64,000 bases of DNA from GCA-020352575 sp041635475 (GCA_041635475.1 JBFKVA010000003.1:1-64000), one strand, 5' to 3'. Shown: positions 54,333 through 62,954, counted from the first letter of the stretch. Notes: generated from the sequence alone by a model not told the origin. Numbers and translations: made by a program.

Positions 54333-55358
54333 TCACCACTCCAGGAGGACCTTCCCGCACTCCCCGGAAGCGACGAGGTCGAACGCCTGCTCATACTCGT
54401 CGAACGCGAACCTGTGGGTGATGACGGGCCTGATGTCGAGTCCGCTCTGCAGCATGGCCGCCATCTTGTACCAGGTCTCGAAGATCCTCCGTCCGTAGAT
54501 CCCCTGCATCGTGAGGCCCTTGAAGATGACATCGTTGAGGTCGAGGGTGACGTGCTTGGAGGGGATGCCCAGGATCGCCACCCGTCCCCCGTGGTTCATG
54601 ACGTCGAGCAGTTGGTTGATGGCCGTTTCGTGCCCCGACATCTCCAGGCCGACATCGAAGCCTTCGGTCATGCCGAGATCTGCCATGACGGAGGTCGGGT
54701 CCTCGTTGCGCACATCGATGACCCGGTCGGCCCCCAACTCGGCTGCCAGCCGTAGCCGATAGGGGTTGACGTCGGTGACCACGACGTGCCGGGCCCCGAT
54801 GTGATGGGCGATCGCGGTGGCCATCATCCCGATCGGGCCAGCCCCGGTGATGAGGACGTCCTCTCCGACCATGTCGTAGGCCAGGGCCGTGTGGGTGGCG
54901 TTGCCGAGTGGATCGAGGATGGCCGCCACGTCGTCGTCGATGTGGTCCGGGAGCGGGAACACGTTGGCGGCCGGGATGACGAGGTACTCGGCGAACGCAC
55001 CATCACGGGTCACGCCGACCCCTCGATGGTTGTGACAGAAGTTGCGACGGCCACCCCGGCAATTGCGGCAGTGCCCGCAGGTGATGTGTCCTTCGCCGGA
55101 CACCCGTTGACCCACGTCGAGGCCGTCCACGTCGGCGCCGAGTCGAACGATCTCGCCCGTGAACTCGTGCCCGACGATCATGGGGACAGGGATCGTGGCC
55201 TGGGCCCACTCGTCCCAGCGCATGATGTGGAGATCCGTGCCACAGATCGACGCCTTGGCCACCCTGATGAGGACGTCGTCGTCGCCGGGACGCGGGACCT
55301 CTTCGTCGTCCGAGAAGCGCAGGCCCGGTTCGGGCAGGGCCTTGAGGAGTGCCCGCAT
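54333..55358 (-). CDS. tdh: L-threonine 3-dehydrogenase
   Basis: This 341-residue zinc enzyme oxidises threonine to 2-amino-3-oxobutyrate. Catalytic zinc ligands are in ASICGTDLHIMRWDEWA and VGHEFTGEIV, and the structural zinc cysteines in GHITCGHCRNCRGGRRNFC. The NAD fold contains ITGAGPIGMMATAIAHHIGA. It overlaps the stop of kbl by one base, and the two act in sequence, yielding glycine and acetyl-CoA. It converges on the EamA gene, six bases away. Confidence 0.93.
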   Translation of the reverse strand: MRALLKALPEPGLRFSDDEEVPRPGDDDVLIRVAKASICGTDLHIMRWDEWAQATIPVPMIVGHEFTGEIVRLGADVDGLDVGQRVSGEGHITCGHCRNCRGGRRNFCHNHRGVGVTRDGAFAEYLVIPAANVFPLPDHIDDDVAAILDPLGNATHTALAYDMVGEDVLITGAGPIGMMATAIAHHIGARHVVVTDVNPYRLRLAAELGADRVIDVRNEDPTSVMADLGMTEGFDVGLEMSGHETAINQLLDVMNHGGRVAILGIPSKHVTLDLNDVIFKGLTMQGIYGRRIFETWYKMAAMLQSGLDIRPVITHRFAFDEYEQAFDLVASGECGKVLLEW

Positions 55359-56539
55359 CAGATGACCCCCAGGTCGCGGCCGACCTTGACGAAGGCGTCG
55401 ACGGCCGCGTCAACGTGGGCCGTGGTGTGGGCGGCCGACATCTGGGTTCGGATCCGGGCCTGGCCGCGGGGAACGACCGGGAACGAGAACCCGACGACGT
55501 AGACGCCCTCGTCGAGGAGTCGGTCCGCCATCTCGGTCGCCAACGCCGCGTCCCCGATCATCACCGGGATGATCGGGTGCCCGGAGCCGGCCAGGGTGAA
55601 ACCGGACCGGGCCATCCGCTCCCGGAACCGGGCGGAGTTGGCGTGCAGCGACTGGCGAAGATCGCCACTCTCGGCGAGCAGATCGAGGACCCGCAGGGAG
55701 GTGACGGCGATGACGGGGGCGAGGCTGTTGGAGAACAGGTACGGACGCGACCGCTGACGCAGCCACCCGATGATCTCCGACCGTCCTGAGGTGTAGCCGC
55801 CGGACGCCCCTCCCAGGGCCTTGCCGAGGGTGCCGGTCACGATGTCGACGCGGTCCTGGGTTCCGCTCGCCTCGGGTGTTCCGCCGCCGTTCTCCCCGAC
55901 GAACCCCACGGCGTGCGAATCGTCGACCATCACGATGGCGTCGTGGCGGTCGGCCAGTTCGCAGATGGCCGGCAGGTCGGCGATGACACCGTCCATCGAG
56001 AAGACCCCGTCGGTGGCGATGAGCCGATAGCGGGCCCCCGAGGCCGCCTGCAGTTGGGCCTCCAGGTCTGCCATGTCGTTGTTGGCGTAGCGATACCGCC
56101 GAGCCTTCGAGAGCCTCACTCCGTCGATGATCGAGGCGTGGTTGAGGGCGTCGGAGATGACGGCGTCCTCCTCGTCGAGGATCGTCTCGAAGAGCCCGCC
56201 GTTGGCGTCGAAGCAGGAGGAGTAGAGGATCGTGTCGTCGGTCCGCAGGAACCGGCTGATCCGGTGCTCCAGTTCCCTGTGGACCGTGTTGGTCCCGCAG
56301 ATGAAGCGCACCGACGCCATGCCGTATCCGTGCGTGTCGAGGGCCGCTTGGGCGGCGGCCACCAGGTCGGGGTGGTTGGCGAGGCCGAGGTAGTTGTTGG
56401 CGCACAGGTTGATGGCCCGGCTGCCGTCGGCCAGGGTGATGACGGCGTCCTGGGGGGAGTCGAGCAGGCGTTCCTGCTTGTGGAGCCCCTCCCGCCGGAG
56501 GTCGTCGGTTCGGCCCGCGAGGTCCTCGAGGAATCGCAT
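55358..56539 (-). CDS. kbl: Glycine C-acetyltransferase (2-amino-3-ketobutyrate CoA ligase)
   Basis: This 393-residue PLP enzyme splits 2-amino-3-oxobutyrate with CoA into glycine and acetyl-CoA. It has NNYLGLANHPDLV, MVDDSHAVGFVG and the PLP lysine K240 in IVTGTLGKALGGASGGY. TAGGCT six bases before the ATG gives the start. The promoter lies inside the end of the upstream gene. Confidence 0.93.
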   Translation of the reverse strand: MRFLEDLAGRTDDLRREGLHKQERLLDSPQDAVITLADGSRAINLCANNYLGLANHPDLVAAAQAALDTHGYGMASVRFICGTNTVHRELEHRISRFLRTDDTILYSSCFDANGGLFETILDEEDAVISDALNHASIIDGVRLSKARRYRYANNDMADLEAQLQAASGARYRLIATDGVFSMDGVIADLPAICELADRHDAIVMVDDSHAVGFVGENGGGTPEASGTQDRVDIVTGTLGKALGGASGGYTSGRSEIIGWLRQRSRPYLFSNSLAPVIAVTSLRVLDLLAESGDLRQSLHANSARFRERMARSGFTLAGSGHPIIPVMIGDAALATEMADRLLDEGVYVVGFSFPVVPRGQARIRTQMSAAHTTAHVDAAVDAFVKVGRDLGVI

Positions 56540-56545
56540 GGTGGA

Positions 56546-56551
56546 AGCCTA
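56546..56551 (-). promoter_or_regulatory. -10 box of kbl-tdh (TAGGCT)
   Basis: TAGGCT on the minus strand ends six bases before the ATG at 56539 and overlaps the stop codon of the upstream gene. Confidence 0.58.
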
Positions 56552-57298
56552 CGACGTCGAACGAGTCCGATCCGTCGGCCGGCCGGCTCCGCGTCGGCGC
56601 CGACTCAGCAACTCGGGGAGGCCCAGGGCCACGCCGGTTGCTCCCGCGGCCGCGGCAGTTCCACCTCCGACGAGGACCTCCGGGAGCGCAGCCGGGATCG
56701 TGTCGCAGACGCACACGACATCGTCCTCGGGGTGGGGTTCGACGATGCCGGTGCCGGGTGTCTCGCCGGTCGCGGCCTCCACGATGTGGTGCATCCGCTC
56801 GACGAGGAGCTCGGTGTAGTCGTCGCGGCTGTATCCGTATGACTCATCGGACATCCCTCCGATGAGGTGGGCCCCGGCGTGGGTGAACGCCAGTTGGGCG
56901 AACTCGAACCGGGCGATCCACGCCCCGTCACCGAGGGCAGGGAACGCAGCGACCGCGGTCGCCGCGTCGGCGGAGGTACGGAGGGCGTCGCTGGCGGCCT
57001 TGGCATCCGCCGCCGACCCCATGCGGTAGATCCCCACCGAGATCATCGTGCCGTCGAAGTACTGCCATCGGTTGGCGCACCCGGCGACGGCGCCGGGCAC
57101 GACGACGTCGAAGGGCTCGAGCCCGAGGATCGTGAGTTCCATGTCGACCCCCGTCGCCCCCAGCATCCAGCTGCCATCAGCCGGGGTCAGGTCGCACATC
57201 GCTTCGTCGGCGGGGTCCGCCATGGTCTGGGCGAAGGCCGTGACCGGGGTCACCAAGACTGCGGCGCAGACGCCGACAACGACAGCCAACCTCTTCAC
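56549..57298 (-). CDS. Exported protein with C-terminal hydrophobic segment and Arg tail
   Basis: I do not recognise this 249-residue protein. It has a signal peptide (about residues 1-23, ending AFA), a soluble domain with four or more cysteines (CDLTPADG, AGCANRW, CVCDT), and a hydrophobic stretch with Arg-rich end (VALGLPELLSRRRRGAG) that could anchor it. The start is GTG with GGAG six bases upstream. The kbl promoter lies at its end. A cell-surface role is likely; the function is unknown. Confidence 0.65.
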   Translation of the reverse strand: MKRLAVVVGVCAAVLVTPVTAFAQTMADPADEAMCDLTPADGSWMLGATGVDMELTILGLEPFDVVVPGAVAGCANRWQYFDGTMISVGIYRMGSAADAKAASDALRTSADAATAVAAFPALGDGAWIARFEFAQLAFTHAGAHLIGGMSDESYGYSRDDYTELLVERMHHIVEAATGETPGTGIVEPHPEDDVVCVCDTIPAALPEVLVGGGTAAAAGATGVALGLPELLSRRRRGAGRPTDRTRSTS

Positions 57299-57373
57299 GT
57301 CACGCGCTCCCTCAACCCACGATGATCGTCCCCGACCATACCGCGACGGTGGCGCCGACGCCCGTCAGCGAGC

Positions 57374-57781
57374 TCAGTAGGTGCGGAAACCCCACTCGAG
57401 CTCATCGACCGTCACCACACCCGAAGTGCTCTCGATGAGCACCCGCACCCGTTGATCCTGTGCCCACTCCACGAGGGTCCGGCCCGGACCGGGGGCCCAT
57501 ACGAAGACCCCGTTGACGGCGCCACCGCGATCGACTTCGTCCAGGGGGACCTCGATGAACACTCCGTCGACGGGTACGAAGATCCGCACCTCATAGCCCG
57601 GCTCGACGTCGACGGTGAGGGGGACCTGACGGGGCACCTGGTCGCCGGGGCCGGGAGCCAGTCGTTCGACCTGGGGGGGAATGGCGAGTTCGTCGCCGTG
57701 CGGCCAGTAGGCCCACGCCACGGCAACCGTCGCCACGAGGAGCAGACCCAGTCCGGTCATGACGAGGCGGTGTCGGTCCAT
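57374..57781 (-). CDS. Small membrane-anchored hypothetical protein
   Basis: I do not recognise this 135-residue protein. It has one N-terminal membrane helix (VMTGLGLLLVATVAVAWAYW) and an extracytoplasmic beta-rich domain (VPLTVDVEPGYEVRIFVP). It lies in a run of minus-strand envelope genes. No signature of any enzyme is visible. Confidence 0.6.
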   Translation of the reverse strand: MDRHRLVMTGLGLLLVATVAVAWAYWPHGDELAIPPQVERLAPGPGDQVPRQVPLTVDVEPGYEVRIFVPVDGVFIEVPLDEVDRGGAVNGVFVWAPGPGRTLVEWAQDQRVRVLIESTSGVVTVDELEWGFRTY

Positions 57782-57876
57782 GAGTATCGATTCTCGCCCA
57801 TCCGGACGGTTACCGGCCGGATCGAGAGCCCGCCACCGCCGGCACCGGAGGAGGGGTGCCGGCGGCTGGAGCCCAC

Positions 57877-58656
57877 CTACTCGACGCCGAGCACGAAGTC
57901 ACCCGAGACCGAGGCGAACGAGAGCCGACGCTCGATCCTCGTTTCACCGGCCGGTGGGGAGGGCGTGTCCGGCAGACGGATGTCGCCGGACATCGACCGG
58001 AGGCTGAGGTCCGCCCGGGTCCCGGTGGGGACTGCGAGCCGGGCACTGCCCGACACCGTCCTGATCCACAGGTCGTGGCCGGTCCACAGTCCGAGGATGA
58101 TGTCCCCGGACGCCGACTTGGCCCGGACGTCGCCGGATGCCTTCTCGATCCGCACGTCGCCCGAGGCGGTGTTCACCTGGAGGTCACCTCTGACCTTCTT
58201 GACCCGGACGTCACCGGAGGCGAGGCTGGCCTTGACGGCTCCCCCGACCACCGAGGCGCTGATGTCACCGGAGGCCGACTTGGCCTCGAGACTCCCGGCC
58301 ACCTTGGCGAGACGGAGATCCCCGGAGGCAGTGCTGCACCTGACCTCTCCCAACCCGACGTCTGCCAGGAGGTTGGCCGATGCCGTGGCAAGCCGCAGGT
58401 CGGATCCCGTCGGCAGCTGGACCCGGATGGTCACGCCACCCCCGAAGCCGAGGAATCTCCGGTCATGGTCCTTGTGGGAAATCGTGATGTCGTCGCCGAC
58501 CGCGGTCACCTCCACCTGGTCCGCGCCCTTGCCCTCGACCTCGACCGTGACCGTGGGGTCGGGTGACTCGGTCAGGCGGACGGTGCCACTGGGGACGGTG
58601 ACAACGAGGTTGGCGGTTTCGCCGCTGAGGGCGAACCGTTCGGTGATGGGTGTCAT
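57877..58656 (-). CDS. DUF4097-family beta-helical protein
   Basis: This 259-residue protein is built from short repeats such as TASGDLRLAKVAGSLEAKSA and SGDISASVVGGAVKASLASG, typical of DUF4097, a right-handed beta-helix-like fold often found with membrane-stress regulators. No signal peptide or membrane helix is present, so it is probably cytoplasmic or membrane-peripheral. ATG at 58656 overlaps the stop of the RHH gene by four bases. Function unknown. Confidence 0.8.
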   Translation of the reverse strand: MTPITERFALSGETANLVVTVPSGTVRLTESPDPTVTVEVEGKGADQVEVTAVGDDITISHKDHDRRFLGFGGGVTIRVQLPTGSDLRLATASANLLADVGLGEVRCSTASGDLRLAKVAGSLEAKSASGDISASVVGGAVKASLASGDVRVKKVRGDLQVNTASGDVRIEKASGDVRAKSASGDIILGLWTGHDLWIRTVSGSARLAVPTGTRADLSLRSMSGDIRLPDTPSPPAGETRIERRLSFASVSGDFVLGVE

Positions 58657-59096
58657 AGGTCGAAGCTCCCGGAGACGGAGGAACCAGAGGCACGGGTCCT
58701 GGCCTTGCCGGATAGGGCCTTGACGACCCAGGCGTTGACGGAGTCGCCGCCCATGCCGGCGGCCTCCTCCACGAGGGCCTTGAGTTGGGCAGGGAGTCGG
58801 AGCGTGATGCGGGCGTCCAGGTCGCCGGGATCGACGTCACCGGTGGCGGCAGGGTCGTCGCTGATGCGCAGGACGGGATCGTCGCCGTCGAGCACGACCT
58901 CGACGGTGCGGTCACCGAGTTGTGCCCCGACTTCCTCGGCCGCTTGGCGGGCGAGTTGGAGTCCTGCCTCCCGCAGGGCGGGTCCCAGCGACGCCACGAG
59001 GACCGAGCCCGCCTCGCGGACGGCCGGGTCGGTGGCGAACCGGAGCTGTGACTCCACGGCGGCCTCCACCGAGGCCATGATGACGTCGAGGTTCAT
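58653..59096 (-). CDS. Ribbon-helix-helix protein with an N-terminal helical domain
   Basis: This 147-residue protein ends in a MetJ/Arc/CopG-like ribbon-helix-helix. A strand (ARITLRLP, about residues 95-102) is followed by helix A (AQLKALVEEAAG) and helix B (DSVNAWVVKALSGK), with a Ser/Gly tail. The first 80 residues are mostly helical. RHH proteins bind tandem operators as dimers, and 11-bp repeats overlap the promoter of this operon. Autoregulation is a reasonable inference. It has GGAGG seven bases before the ATG and is coupled to the 44-residue frame upstream. Confidence 0.72.
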   Translation of the reverse strand: MNLDVIMASVEAAVESQLRFATDPAVREAGSVLVASLGPALREAGLQLARQAAEEVGAQLGDRTVEVVLDGDDPVLRISDDPAATGDVDPGDLDARITLRLPAQLKALVEEAAGMGGDSVNAWVVKALSGKARTRASGSSVSGSFDL

Positions 59097-59227
59097 CGAC
59101 GCCCTCCCAGGGCCGGGCCGCGCCTCACCGGCCACCGGGACCGTTCCCGGCGATCGGGGACCCGGGGTGAGGCCACGGTCTGGGTGATCGCCCGGTGGAA
59201 GTCCCGGGCCACGGCTGGATCCAACAT
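59093..59227 (-). CDS. 44-residue Arg-rich peptide at the head of the RHH operon
   Basis: This frame runs from ATG 59227 to a TGA overlapping the RHH start (ATGA). AAGGAG lies six bases before the ATG, the best ribosome site in the window. The peptide begins MLDPAVARDFHRAITQTVA, and its second half is Arg-rich. It could be a real small protein or a leader that couples translation. I do not recognise it. Confidence 0.55.
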   Translation of the reverse strand: MLDPAVARDFHRAITQTVASPRVPDRRERSRWPVRRGPALGGRR

Positions 59228-59255
59228 GTCTGACTCCTTGGTTGTGCGACGAAGT

Positions 59256-59299
59256 GATGTCATAACGACATCGTCATGATGTCATACCGATGTCATCTT
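59256..59299. repeat. Four 11-bp iterons at the RHH operon promoter
   Basis: Units start at 59256, 59267, 59278 and 59289, exactly 11 bp apart: GATGTCATAAC, GACATCGTCAT, GATGTCATACC and GATGTCATCTT. Three share GATGTCAT. The second has GACATC, which forms an inverted pair with the first around ATAAC. The block spans the -10 box and the whole spacer of the TTGACA promoter. One-turn spacing on the same DNA face is what repeated RHH dimers would need. Confidence 0.72.
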
Positions 59300-59304
59300 G
59301 TCAA
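59276..59304 (-). promoter_or_regulatory. Promoter of the RHH/DUF4097 operon
   Basis: On the minus strand a perfect TTGACA (59299-59304) is 17 bases from CATCAT (59276-59281), a 4/6 match to TATAAT. The transcript would have a leader of about 40 bases. The 11-bp iterons overlap it completely. Confidence 0.65.
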
Positions 59305-59364
59305 GGTGGACACTCCGGATACCCTGAGGAGGTGACGAGTCCCCTCGACCCGACCCCCCGCTCC

Positions 59365-59370
59365 TAGGCT
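59365..59370 (+). promoter_or_regulatory. -10 box of dapC (TAGGCT)
   Basis: TAGGCT ends six bases before the GTG at 59377. Confidence 0.6.
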
Positions 59371-59376
59371 GACGGG

Positions 59377-60513
59377 GTGCGGATCAACCCCATCCTCGAC
59401 CGCCTGGGCGAGAATCCGATGGCGGCGCTCCACGAGCGGGCCAGGGGTGCGGCCGGGCCGATCCTCGACTTCACGGTGGGTGACCCGCGCGAGCCGACCC
59501 CGGCAAGCATCCGCGACGCCCTGCGGGCAGCCGTTCCCGCCACGTCCCAATACCCGCTGGCGGCCGGCCTCCCGCAGGCCCGGGAAGCGGTCGCCGGGTA
59601 CGTCCGGCGGCGGCTCGGGGTGGACGTGGATCCGGAGTCGCAGGTCATCATCACCGGCGGATCGAAGGAAGCGGTCTTCCACGCACCGGCCGCCCTGTGC
59701 GAGCCCGGCGGGGAGGCGATCGTGATCTGCCCGACGCCCGGCTACCTGCCCTGTGCCCGGGGAGCGCTCCACGCCGGGGTCACGCCTCACCTCCCCGTTC
59801 TCTCGGGGGACTTCGTCCTCCGCCCCGACGACATCGATGGGGACGTGTGGGACCGGGCGGAGATCCTGTGGACGAACTACCCGCACAACCCCTCGGGGGC
59901 GGTCATCACCGAGCCAGACCTCAAGGCCCTGATGGAGCGGGCTGCAGCCCACGACTGCTGGGTGGCGGCCGACGAGTGCTACCTCGACGTCTACGAGGAG
60001 GACCCTCCCATCAGCGCGCTCCAGTTGGCGGACCGAGACCTCACCGGGGTGCTGTCGTTCCTCTCCAACTCGAAGCGGGATGGCATGACCGGCTACCGGG
60101 TGGGGGCCGTCGTCGGTGACGCCCGGGGCATCGAGGCGATGCGAAGGCTGAAGCAGGTGGCGGGGACGACGCCGCCGGAGTTCGTGCAGGAGGCGGCCAT
60201 CGCCGGTTGGTCGGACGATCGACACGTCGTTGAGCGCAACGCGGTCTTCGCCGCCAAGCGCCGCATCCTGGGGCCGGTGTTCAAGGCCGCCGGCTTCCAC
60301 GTCGTCGGGTCGACCGCCGGTCTCTACCTGTGGGTGGACGTCGGCGACGACCTCGGGGTGTCCGATCGCCTCCTGGAGGGCGGCATCATGGTGACCCCGG
60401 GACGGGTGTTCGGACCCGGGGGCGAGGGGCACATCCGTCTTGCCCTCGTTCCCACCATCGACGAATGTGTCCGTGCCACCGAGGAGATCCGCCAATGTCT
60501 GACCAGCACCTGA
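59377..60513 (+). CDS. dapC: Succinyldiaminopimelate transaminase
   Basis: This 378-residue PLP aminotransferase makes N-succinyl-LL-2,6-diaminopimelate in lysine and peptidoglycan precursor synthesis. NYPHNPSGAVITEPDL, ADECYLDVYEE and the PLP lysine K233 in LSNSKRDGMTGYRVG are visible. The neighbouring dapD and dapE genes settle the pathway, since sequence alone would only give a class I aminotransferase. The GTG start follows TAGGCT by six bases. The last 19 bases overlap dapD. Confidence 0.9.
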   Translation: MRINPILDRLGENPMAALHERARGAAGPILDFTVGDPREPTPASIRDALRAAVPATSQYPLAAGLPQAREAVAGYVRRRLGVDVDPESQVIITGGSKEAVFHAPAALCEPGGEAIVICPTPGYLPCARGALHAGVTPHLPVLSGDFVLRPDDIDGDVWDRAEILWTNYPHNPSGAVITEPDLKALMERAAAHDCWVAADECYLDVYEEDPPISALQLADRDLTGVLSFLSNSKRDGMTGYRVGAVVGDARGIEAMRRLKQVAGTTPPEFVQEAAIAGWSDDRHVVERNAVFAAKRRILGPVFKAAGFHVVGSTAGLYLWVDVGDDLGVSDRLLEGGIMVTPGRVFGPGGEGHIRLALVPTIDECVRATEEIRQCLTST

Positions 60514-61301
60514 TCGAGGCCGCCTACGACGATCGGTCGGTCATCGGTGACGCCGCGGCAGCCGTCGAACGCACCATCGCCGCCCTCGACCGCGGGGAGG
60601 TGAGGATCGTCGAACCCACGGCGGAGGGCTGGGTCGTCAATGAGTGGGCGAAGAAGGCGGTCCTCCTGTACTTCGCCGTGGCCGAGTTGACGGAGATGCG
60701 AGCCGGCCCGTTCGTGTACCACGACAAGATCCCGACCAAGTCCGACCTGGCTGCACAAGGGGTGCGGGTCGTACCTCCTGGGACCGTCCGCTACGGGGCG
60801 TTCTGCGAGCCGGGCGTCGTCGTCATGCCCGGGTACGTCAACATCGGGGCCTGGGTGGGGGCGGGAACGATGGTCGACACGTGGGCGACCGTCGGGTCAT
60901 GTGCCCACATCGGACGTGGCGTCCACCTGTCGGGCGGCGTGGGCATCGGTGGCGTGCTCGAGCCCCCGGGGGCGGTCCCCGTCATCATCGAGGACGGTGC
61001 CTTCGTCGGGAGTCGAGCCATCGTGGTCGAAGGTGCCCACATCGGCACCGAGGCGGTCCTCGGCGCCAACACGACGATCACCGCCTCGACCCCTATCTAC
61101 GACGTCACCACCGCCGAGCGCCCCGAGTATCGCGGCGAGGTCCCCCCGCGAGCGATCGTCGTGCCCGGCACCCGCACCCGCGAGTTCCCGGGCGGTGCGG
61201 CCCAGCTCCAATGCGCGTACATCATCGGGTGGCGGAACGAGTCCACCGACCGCAAAGTGAGCCTCAACGCGGCCCTCCGGGACCATGGGGTGAGTGCGTG
61301 A
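60495..61301 (+). CDS. dapD: Tetrahydrodipicolinate N-succinyltransferase
   Basis: This 268-residue enzyme succinylates tetrahydrodipicolinate in lysine synthesis. It has a hexapeptide-repeat (left-handed beta-helix) middle (YVNIGAWVGAGTMVDTWATV, VGIGGVLEPPGA, GAFVGSRAIVVEGAHIG) and NEWAKKAVLLYFAV before it. The ATG at 60495 is inside the end of dapC, so the two are coupled. Succinyl rather than acetyl use is assumed from family length and neighbours. Confidence 0.93.
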   Translation: MSDQHLIEAAYDDRSVIGDAAAAVERTIAALDRGEVRIVEPTAEGWVVNEWAKKAVLLYFAVAELTEMRAGPFVYHDKIPTKSDLAAQGVRVVPPGTVRYGAFCEPGVVVMPGYVNIGAWVGAGTMVDTWATVGSCAHIGRGVHLSGGVGIGGVLEPPGAVPVIIEDGAFVGSRAIVVEGAHIGTEAVLGANTTITASTPIYDVTTAERPEYRGEVPPRAIVVPGTRTREFPGGAAQLQCAYIIGWRNESTDRKVSLNAALRDHGVSA

Positions 61302-61968
61302 CCGGGCCGACCCGACGGTGACGTGGGCCTACTTCGACCTCGACGGCACCCTCACCGACCCGTTCGAGGGCATCAGTCGATCGGTGGTGCACGCCCTTCG
61401 ACCGTGGGGCCTCACCCAGACGCCCGACGAACTCCGAGGCTGGGTGGGTCCCCCACTCCGGGACTCCTTCCGGGGCGTGGGCCTGTCCGCCGACGAGGCC
61501 GAGGAGGCGATCGAGCGTTTCCGCGTCCGGTACTTCGACGTCGGCTGGGCCGAGAACCGGGTCTTCGGGGGGATCCCGGAGGCCCTGGAGGCCCTGCAGG
61601 CGGCAGGGTTCCGCCTCGGCATCGCCACCTCGAAGCCGACGGAGCCGGCCCGCCGCATCGTCGAGCACTTCGGGCTCGCCCCCCACTTCCGGTTCGTGGC
61701 CGGCGCATCCCTCGACGGGTCCCGCGACACGAAAGCCGACGTCATCGCCTGGGCCCGCTCGGAGTTCTCCGCCGGGCACGGCTGGATGATCGGGGACCGG
61801 TCGCATGACATCGAAGGCGGCCGGGCCCACCGGATGGGGACCGTCGGCGTCCTGTGGGGGTTCGGGTCGGCCATCGAGCTGGCCGATGCTGGCGCCACCC
61901 ACTTGGCGGCGACGCCCGCAGAGCTCCCGGGACTCCTCGGGCCTGCCGGCCGCTCGACCGGACCGTGA
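61294..61968 (+). CDS. HAD-family hydrolase (phosphoglycolate-phosphatase-like)
   Basis: This 224-residue phosphatase has the nucleophile Asp15 and Asp17 in YFDLDGTLTDP, motif II IATSKP, a lysine in KADVIAWA, and motif IV GDRSHDIEGG. It is of the Gph/PGMB type with an alpha-helical cap at residues 24-90. The GTG at 61294 overlaps dapD by eight bases. A GTG at 61318 is the alternative. Its place in the lysine operon does not fix the substrate. Confidence 0.82.
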   Translation: MRDRADPTVTWAYFDLDGTLTDPFEGISRSVVHALRPWGLTQTPDELRGWVGPPLRDSFRGVGLSADEAEEAIERFRVRYFDVGWAENRVFGGIPEALEALQAAGFRLGIATSKPTEPARRIVEHFGLAPHFRFVAGASLDGSRDTKADVIAWARSEFSAGHGWMIGDRSHDIEGGRAHRMGTVGVLWGFGSAIELADAGATHLAATPAELPGLLGPAGRSTGP

Positions 61969-62002
61969 GCGCGGGCGGGGATCCGACCCGGCGAGGACTC
62001 CG

Positions 62003-62008
62003 TAGATT
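62003..62008 (+). promoter_or_regulatory. -10 box of MpaB-like gene (TAGATT)
   Basis: TAGATT ends seven bases before the ATG at 62016. Confidence 0.48.
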
Positions 62009-62015
62009 CCTCAGG

Positions 62016-62954
62016 ATGCTCGACTCACTCCGCCGACGCATTGGCACCGCTGCCGCCCGCCCGTTCGGGCATGCCCCCTACCCGCTCGCCGACACGCTCG
62101 ACCACGCCGGCGACCCGGGGCTGTGCGGGCCGGGCAGCGCGAGTTGGGCCATCATCGGCGACGTGTCCGGCTTCATCGGTGGTATCCGGGCGCTCCTCGT
62201 CCAAGCCGCCCACCCCGAGGTGGTGGCGGGGGTGCTCGATCACTCACGGTACGAGGAGGATCCGCTCGGTCGGCTCTCGCGCACATCGTCGTACGTGACT
62301 GCGTCCACCTACGGCGCCATGCCCGAGGTCGAGCGGGCGATCCAGATGGTCCGTCGCGCCCACCGGCCCGTCATCGGGATGTCGCACCGGGGAGAGGCGT
62401 ACGACGCCGGGGACGCCGGCCTCGCAGCCTGGGTGCACAACGCCCTCACCGACTCGTTCCTCGTCGCCTACGACCGCTTCGGACGATCCCCCCTGACGAC
62501 CGACGACGCCGACCGCTTCGTCGTCGAACAGCACGCCATCGGTCGAATGCTCGACGCCGACCCGCTCCCCGCCACCGCCCACGACCTGGCGCGGTGGATC
62601 GCCGAGCACCCGTCGCTGGCTCCTTCGCCGGGGCAGGCCGCGACGACGGCGTTCCTCGCCCGGCCCCCGCTCACGGGAGGACTGCTGGTGGGATACCGAC
62701 TCCTGGCGGCGGCGGCCGTGGCGACGATCCCTCGCCGCCTTCGCCGCGTCCTCGGGGTACGGCGCAGGCCCGGAGCGCTCCTGGCGGGACGGATCGCGAT
62801 TCGCATCCTCCGGTGGGGACTCGGGTCCTCGCCGTCCTGGAACCTGGCGCTCGTGCGGGCGGGGGCTGAGGTCCCCGCCGGTCTCTTCGTTCAGCCGCTG
62901 CCCACCCAGCGTTCCGGCTCGGTGGGGATCGGGCCGCACGAGGCCGGCACCTAG
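62016..62954 (+). CDS. Oxygenase MpaB-family protein (DUF2236)
   Basis: This 312-residue protein matches the DUF2236/MpaB family, which includes heme-dependent latex-clearing proteins and MpaB. The family signature is seen in the order IIGDVSGFIGGIRALLVQAAHP, SRTSSYVTASTYG and AWVHNALTDSFLVAYDRFG, whose histidines may bind heme. Substrate unknown. The stop TAG shares the palindrome CTAG with the stop of the convergent gene. Confidence 0.8.
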   Translation: MLDSLRRRIGTAAARPFGHAPYPLADTLDHAGDPGLCGPGSASWAIIGDVSGFIGGIRALLVQAAHPEVVAGVLDHSRYEEDPLGRLSRTSSYVTASTYGAMPEVERAIQMVRRAHRPVIGMSHRGEAYDAGDAGLAAWVHNALTDSFLVAYDRFGRSPLTTDDADRFVVEQHAIGRMLDADPLPATAHDLARWIAEHPSLAPSPGQAATTAFLARPPLTGGLLVGYRLLAAAAVATIPRRLRRVLGVRRRPGALLAGRIAIRILRWGLGSSPSWNLALVRAGAEVPAGLFVQPLPTQRSGSVGIGPHEAGT

